Below are positions 59,767 through 64,000 of a stretch of 64,000 nt of DNA, piece by piece. The position numbers were made by a program, and so were the translations under genes. Location: contig NC_018656.1 in NCBI RefSeq assembly GCF_000299395.1, positions 310,001 through 374,000 of the forward strand. The letters run 5' to 3'. This DNA is from Candidatus Nitrosopumilus sediminis. GTDB lineage: Archaea; Thermoproteota; Nitrososphaeria; Nitrososphaerales; Nitrosopumilaceae. How positions within the stretch are numbered: the first letter of the stretch is position 1; every line of letters starts with the position of its first letter. The notes under the pieces are model-generated. The model saw only the letters and a list, made by a program, of their open reading frames with translations, made no database searches and was not told the DNA's origin.

Positions 59767-60543
59767 CTAGATGCTTGGGGGATTTGATAGCCCTCTGACG
59801 TAAACACACTGATCTGGTGAAATTGCCATCTCCGACGGACTAATTTTCCTGTCCGTGAGCTTTGCATCTGAATTTCTAATTATTGCAAATGGTTTTGATT
59901 CGGCACCTTCCCCCATCTTGTGATTTGCAATAGTTGCAAGATTGTCCACTACCGCTTGAAATGTAACTTTTAGTGGATTTCCGTCAAGATCTTTTTTTGC
60001 TCTCATATCCAAGACTGGTTCTATTCCTGCACATGCAATTGCAACACCGGATGTACCAATTCTTGCAGGCATCAATCTGCTGTCTACTAGAATTACTCCT
60101 ACGTGAATGAAGAATTTTAAGAAAATCTTTCTACGAATTTCTTCAGATGTCTGATACGGATTTGTTGGATATAGTATTGCTCTTCCCTTTCTTGCATTTG
60201 ATTTATCGATCCCTGCATTTGGAGCCATGATACTATCTGATGACGTGATAACAAATCCTCCAATCCCTCCAAAAATTTTATCTGATTCTCTAATAATTAT
60301 TTCAGCAATTTCTGATTTTAACTGGTATTTTTTTGAAATCTGTATGCCTTCTTCTGAAGCCTTAATTTTTTCTAAATCAACTATTCTTCCTTGAGAATTT
60401 GAGATGTATTTTGTTGAAATTACTAAAACATCTCCGTCTTTTAATTCTGCATTGTTTTTCTCCAGTGTTTTTAGTAAGGCCTCAAATACATCAAATTCTC
60501 CCTCCATCCTTTCAGCTAAGAGTGGTAAAACTGTTAATTGCAC
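59767..60543 (-). CDS. cofE: Coenzyme F420-0:L-glutamate ligase
   Basis: Adds glutamate to the lactyl phosphate side of coenzyme F420. The 258 residues show the CofE signature: DGDVLVISTKYISNSQGRIV, SDSIMAPNAGIDKSNARKG and VGVILVDSRLMPARIGTSGV. AIACAGIEPVLDMRAKKDLD is also present. Archaea of this group use F420, consistent with its presence here. It is divergent from the aconitase-family pair. Confidence 0.93.
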   Translation of the reverse strand: MQLTVLPLLAERMEGEFDVFEALLKTLEKNNAELKDGDVLVISTKYISNSQGRIVDLEKIKASEEGIQISKKYQLKSEIAEIIIRESDKIFGGIGGFVITSSDSIMAPNAGIDKSNARKGRAILYPTNPYQTSEEIRRKIFLKFFIHVGVILVDSRLMPARIGTSGVAIACAGIEPVLDMRAKKDLDGNPLKVTFQAVVDNLATIANHKMGEGAESKPFAIIRNSDAKLTDRKISPSEMAISPDQCVYVRGLSNPPSI

Positions 60544-60616
60544 ATTATTCTGAGTGTTCTTTTTCTTTTTTATTGTTCTGAAAAGCTTTTAATCTGTAGA
60601 ACAAGCTTTTTTTATC

Positions 60617-61888
60617 ATGAACATTGTTGAGAAGATTCTTGCACGTGGTGCTGGAAAATCTTCTGTTTCCCCAGATGATGTGGTTTTTGCTAATGTAGAC
60701 AAGGTAATGATGCATGATGTGTCTGGACCAGGCGTGATCAAGGTATTTGACAAACTAAAGAAACAAGGATTTTCAGTAGACAAACTATGGGATCCTACCA
60801 AAGTTTGGGTAGCTGAAGATCACTTTGTCCCTTCTGCAGAAAAAGTATCTGCTGAAAATATTGTAAAATTATCAAACTTTACAAAAAACTATGGAATTGA
60901 AAAACACTTCAAATATGGAATGGGCCAATATGGAATTTGTCATACTATATCTCATGAAGAAGCCATGGTCTTGCCCGGTGAAATTTATGTTGGCGGTGAT
61001 TCCCATACAAACACAACAGGTGCTTTGGGTGCTTTTGCTTGTGGTCTAGGACATACTGATATTGCTTATGTCTTACTGAATGGAAAAATTTGGTTCAAGG
61101 TTCCAGAAACTTACTACTTTAAGCTAAATGGGAAATTACCTGAACATGTCATGGCCAAAGATTTTATTCTAAAAATTATTGGTGATATAGGAAATGATGG
61201 AGGTGCATATAGAACTATGCAGTTTGGAGGTAGTGGAATTGATGAAATGTCTGTAGAAAGCAGATTGACATTATGTAACATGACTACAGAAGCTGGAGCA
61301 AAGAATGGTATTGTAGAGCCAGATCAAAAAGTATCTGACTATCTTTCTCAAAGAGGAGCTACCAACATGAATTTGATTAAAGGTGATGCGGATTCTGAAT
61401 ATGCTAAAGTGTTTGAATATGAGGCCTCTGAGATGGAACCGACTGTTGCAAAACCATTTTCTCCTGAAAACATCTGTGTTGTAAGAGAAGCACCTTCTGT
61501 AGAATTGGACAAATCATACATTGGTTCTTGTACTGGTGCAAAATACGAAGATTTGGTAGCTGCAGCAAGCATACTCAAAGGAAGAAAGGTAAAGATTAGA
61601 ACAGAAATTTTACCTGCAGCAATTTCTATTTATCAACGAGCTATGGAAAATGGATTACTAAAGATTTTCTTAGATGCTGGAGTAACAGTTGGACCTCCGA
61701 CATGTGGCGCATGTTGTGGAGCACACATGGGCGTCTTGGCAAAAGATGAAATCTGTATCAGTACAACAAATAGAAATTTCCCTGGTCGAATGGGACATGT
61801 AGAGTCTCAGACGTATCTTTCATCACCCCTAGTTGCAGCAGCTTCTGCAGTGACTGGAAAAATAACTGATCCGAGGGATTTACCATGA
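60617..61888 (+). CDS. Aconitase-family large subunit (isopropylmalate isomerase or homoaconitase type)
   Basis: 423-residue 4Fe-4S hydro-lyase of the archaeal LeuC/HacA class. Substrate motif GGDSHTNTTGALGAFACGLG near residue 130. Iron-sulphur Cys are in GSCTGAKYEDL (near 300) and PTCGACCGAHMGVLAK, then TTNRNFPGRMGH. It lies upstream of and overlaps its small subunit by ATGA. Substrate could be isopropylmalate, citramalate or homocitrate; it cannot be told from sequence here. Confidence 0.92.
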   Translation: MNIVEKILARGAGKSSVSPDDVVFANVDKVMMHDVSGPGVIKVFDKLKKQGFSVDKLWDPTKVWVAEDHFVPSAEKVSAENIVKLSNFTKNYGIEKHFKYGMGQYGICHTISHEEAMVLPGEIYVGGDSHTNTTGALGAFACGLGHTDIAYVLLNGKIWFKVPETYYFKLNGKLPEHVMAKDFILKIIGDIGNDGGAYRTMQFGGSGIDEMSVESRLTLCNMTTEAGAKNGIVEPDQKVSDYLSQRGATNMNLIKGDADSEYAKVFEYEASEMEPTVAKPFSPENICVVREAPSVELDKSYIGSCTGAKYEDLVAAASILKGRKVKIRTEILPAAISIYQRAMENGLLKIFLDAGVTVGPPTCGACCGAHMGVLAKDEICISTTNRNFPGRMGHVESQTYLSSPLVAAASAVTGKITDPRDLP

Positions 61889-62376
61889 AAGGCAACGTAA
61901 TAAAATACGCTCAAGATAATATTGACACAGATGTCATTATTCCAGGCCAATATCTCAAAGTACATGATTATGCAGAACTTGCAACTCATGCAATGGAGGG
62001 ATTAGATCCTGATTTTCATTCTAAAGTAAAAGAGGGCGATTTTATTTTATCTGGGAAAAATTTTGGCTGTGGCTCATCACGTGAACATGCTCCTATTGCG
62101 TTGTCTCATTCTGGAATAAAGGCAGTACTTGCATTATCTTTTGCAAGAATTTTTTACCGAAACGCAGTTGATGGTGCGTTTTTGTTACCTATTGAAATTG
62201 AACAGGATGCATATGATGGAATTTCAGATGGTGATGAAATCACAATTGACGTATCTGTAAATGAAATTAAAAATATAACAAAAAATCAAACATACAAAAT
62301 GAAACCTTTTTCAGAAATTATCGGAAAGATAATTGCTGCAGGTGGGCTCTTCAAGTACAAGCCAGACCAGGATTAA
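61885..62376 (+). CDS. Aconitase-family small subunit (archaeal LeuD/HacB type)
   Basis: 163-residue swivelling subunit with the substrate-specific loop region and [20 protein letters not shown], the family signature. [15 protein letters not shown] at the N-terminus is typical. ATGA overlap with the large subunit. The following gene starts a second, bacterial-type pair on the same strand. Confidence 0.93.
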   Translation: MKGNVIKYAQDNIDTDVIIPGQYLKVHDYAELATHAMEGLDPDFHSKVKEGDFILSGKNFGCGSSREHAPIALSHSGIKAVLALSFARIFYRNAVDGAFLLPIEIEQDAYDGISDGDEITIDVSVNEIKNITKNQTYKMKPFSEIIGKIIAAGGLFKYKPDQD

Positions 62377-62377
62377 A

Positions 62378-63793
62378 ATGGGAAAAACTCTTTTTGAAAA
62401 AATTTGGGAATCACACATTGTTGTTGAAAAAGAAAATAATCCATCCCTGATTTACATTGACCGACATCTTGTTCATGAAGTAACTTCTCCACAAGCCTTT
62501 GATGGGTTGCGCATGAATAATAGAAAAGTCAGACGACCTGATCTTACTATTGCTACGATGGATCATAATGTTCCGACAACAGACCGCTCACTCCCAATTT
62601 TAGATCAAACATCATCTATACAAATCAAAACCTTGGAAAAAAACTGTAAAGATTTTGGAATTAAACTATTTGATATTAACAGTCCTAATCAAGGAATAGT
62701 TCATGTGATAGGTCCTCAATTGGGAATCACTTTACCTGGTACTACTATTGTATGTGGTGACAGCCACACATCAACACATGGAGCATTTGGAGCTCTTGCA
62801 TTGGGTATTGGTACTAGTGATGTTGAGCATGTACTTGCATCTCAAACAATGTGGCTAGAAAAACCAAAACCTTTTGAAATCCGAGTTGAAGGAAAAAGAA
62901 AAAACCCTCATGCCGTGACTGCCAAAGATATAGTTCTCTCAATTATCAAAAATATAGGAACAGGAGGTGGTACAGGCACAGTAATTGAATATCGTGGTGA
63001 AGGAATTAGTGATCTTTCGATGGAGCAAAGAATGACTATTTGCAATATGTCCATTGAAGCAGGTGCTCGTGCAGGTTTGATAGCTCCTGATGAAAAAACT
63101 TTTGATTATTTGAGGGGTAGAGAATACACTCCAAAAAACTATGAATCCCTAGTTGATTCTTGGAGAGACAATCTCAAGACAGACAGTGATGCGACATTTG
63201 AAAAACAATTTACTTTACACATTGATGATATTGCACCTCAAGTAAGCTGGGGAACAAATCCTGGCATGACATCTGATGTGACTGAATCTATTCCATCACC
63301 TGATGAATTCTCCAAGGGTGATCCAAATCAAAAGAAGGGAGCTGAAAAAGCACTTGATTACATGGATTTAGAACCTGGCACTCCAATCGAAGATATCAAA
63401 ATCGATAGAGTGTTTATTGGTTCATGCACTAACGCAAGATTAGAAGATCTTATTGAGGCATCAAAAGTAATCAAGGGACAGAAAATCTCGCCTTCTGTAA
63501 AAGCTATGGTTGTACCTGGTTCTCAAATGGTGAAAAAACAAGCTGAAGAAATGGGATTGGATAAAATTTTCATTGATGCTAATTTTGAATGGCGTGAAGC
63601 TGGATGTAGTATGTGTCTTGGAATGAACCCTGATATCTTATCTCCAGGTGAGCGTTGTGCAAGTACATCTAATAGAAACTTTGAAGGAAGACAAGGAACT
63701 GGTGGCAGAACTCATTTGGTTAGTCCTGTAATGGCTGCAGCAGCTGCAATCAAAGGACATTTTGTAGATGTTAGGAAAATGGATTTGAATTAA
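62378..63793 (+). CDS. leuC: 3-isopropylmalate dehydratase large subunit, bacterial type
   Basis: Converts 2- to 3-isopropylmalate in leucine synthesis. Start chosen at ATG 62378 ([15 protein letters not shown]), as in bacterial LeuC; upstream frame overlaps the previous gene. Signature regions are [40 protein letters not shown] and [10 protein letters not shown]. The iron-sulphur Cys lie in [11 protein letters not shown] and the C-terminal [11 protein letters not shown]. It is longer (471 aa) than the archaeal-type paralogue upstream. Confidence 0.95.
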   Translation: MGKTLFEKIWESHIVVEKENNPSLIYIDRHLVHEVTSPQAFDGLRMNNRKVRRPDLTIATMDHNVPTTDRSLPILDQTSSIQIKTLEKNCKDFGIKLFDINSPNQGIVHVIGPQLGITLPGTTIVCGDSHTSTHGAFGALALGIGTSDVEHVLASQTMWLEKPKPFEIRVEGKRKNPHAVTAKDIVLSIIKNIGTGGGTGTVIEYRGEGISDLSMEQRMTICNMSIEAGARAGLIAPDEKTFDYLRGREYTPKNYESLVDSWRDNLKTDSDATFEKQFTLHIDDIAPQVSWGTNPGMTSDVTESIPSPDEFSKGDPNQKKGAEKALDYMDLEPGTPIEDIKIDRVFIGSCTNARLEDLIEASKVIKGQKISPSVKAMVVPGSQMVKKQAEEMGLDKIFIDANFEWREAGCSMCLGMNPDILSPGERCASTSNRNFEGRQGTGGRTHLVSPVMAAAAAIKGHFVDVRKMDLN

Positions 63794-63794
63794 C

Positions 63795-64000
63795 ATGGAA
63801 TCCTTCAAACAAGTTTCTAGCATTGTTACTCCTCTTGATAAGGTCAATGTAGATACTGACCAAATTGTTCCAAAACAATTCTTGAAACTAGTTCAAAAAT
63901 CAGGATTTGGGAAATTCTTGTTTTTTAACTGGCGATATGATGAGAACGAGAATAAGAAATCTGATTTTATCCTAAATGATCCAAAATATGAAAATTCCAA
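63795..64000 (+). CDS. leuD: 3-isopropylmalate dehydratase small subunit, partial
   Basis: MESFKQVSSIVTPLDKVNVD, TDQIVPKQFLKLVQKSGFGK, then FLFFNWRYDENENKKSDFIL and on to the window edge. This is the N-terminus of bacterial-type LeuD. The C-terminal [10 protein letters not shown]-type motif lies beyond the window. It begins 1 base after leuC, so it is coupled. Confidence 0.93.
   Translation, partial: MESFKQVSSIVTPLDKVNVDTDQIVPKQFLKLVQKSGFGKFLFFNWRYDENENKKSDFILNDPKYENS

Overview
The window comes from a marine ammonia-oxidizing archaeon of the Nitrosopumilus type (Nitrososphaerota/Thaumarchaeota). This is inferred from the AT-rich sequence, archaeal-type information genes (L19e, L32e, stalk protein P1, L10/P0, Spt5, archaeal adenylate kinase, Cbf5, archaeal prefoldin alpha), leaderless genes with TTG/GTG starts, an intron-containing tRNA-Ser, a PEFG-CTERM protein, a hydroxyectoine operon next to an MscS-type gene, ATP-type PEP carboxykinase, KorAB and CofE. 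No rRNA, CRISPR array, transposase or integrase is visible.

Layout. 1-700: partial secreted tail-fibre-like gene. 0.8-6.4 kb: alaS-leuS operon. 6.6-15.2 kb: DUF389 and TRIC-like membrane proteins, ribosomal genes P1, L10-L1, secE-spt5-L11, L19e/L32e, an Lrp regulator, and dtdA-ogt. 15.3-19.7 kb: pckA, an S8 protease and superoxide dismutase. 19.8-22.5 kb: pfdA-ftsY-argF; ftsY has a PEPTPE repeat tract and argF is split by a frameshift. 22.5-29.3 kb: the end of the spc-type operon (L18-S5-L30-L15-secY-adk-EMC3/TMCO1-cmk-cbf5). 29.4-30.7 kb: tRNA-Ser(GGA), then a ParB-like gene with three inverted repeats, closed by an imperfect second copy of the tRNA 3' end; this resembles a 1.2-kb integrated element. 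30.8-49.2 kb: an accessory stretch of secreted proteins, the mscS/ectABCD osmostress locus, paired HTH regulators, UspA, Hsp20, a Fur-family regulator and many tiny cysteine-rich proteins. Several genes here share a CAGCGTCA/TTAATA promoter signature. 49.2-64 kb: an eRF1-like GGQ protein, LhgO-like oxidase, CBS protein, 2-hydroxyacid dehydrogenase, KorAB, CofE and two tandem isopropylmalate-isomerase-type enzymes.

How the genes fit together. The core genes support translation, membrane insertion (SecY, SecE, FtsY, EMC3/TMCO1-like) and tRNA charging and proofreading (LeuS, AlaS, DtdA). PckA and KorAB link C4 dicarboxylates and 2-oxoacids in autotrophic biosynthesis. EctABCD makes hydroxyectoine, with an MscS-like channel as a possible solute valve. 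The 31-49 kb stretch looks like a stress and metal response region.

Quality note. Three coding sequences (the first partial gene, argF and possibly the pckA start) lose frame or start at or near homopolymers. Sequencing or assembly error is the simplest explanation, but raw reads are needed to exclude real frameshifts.
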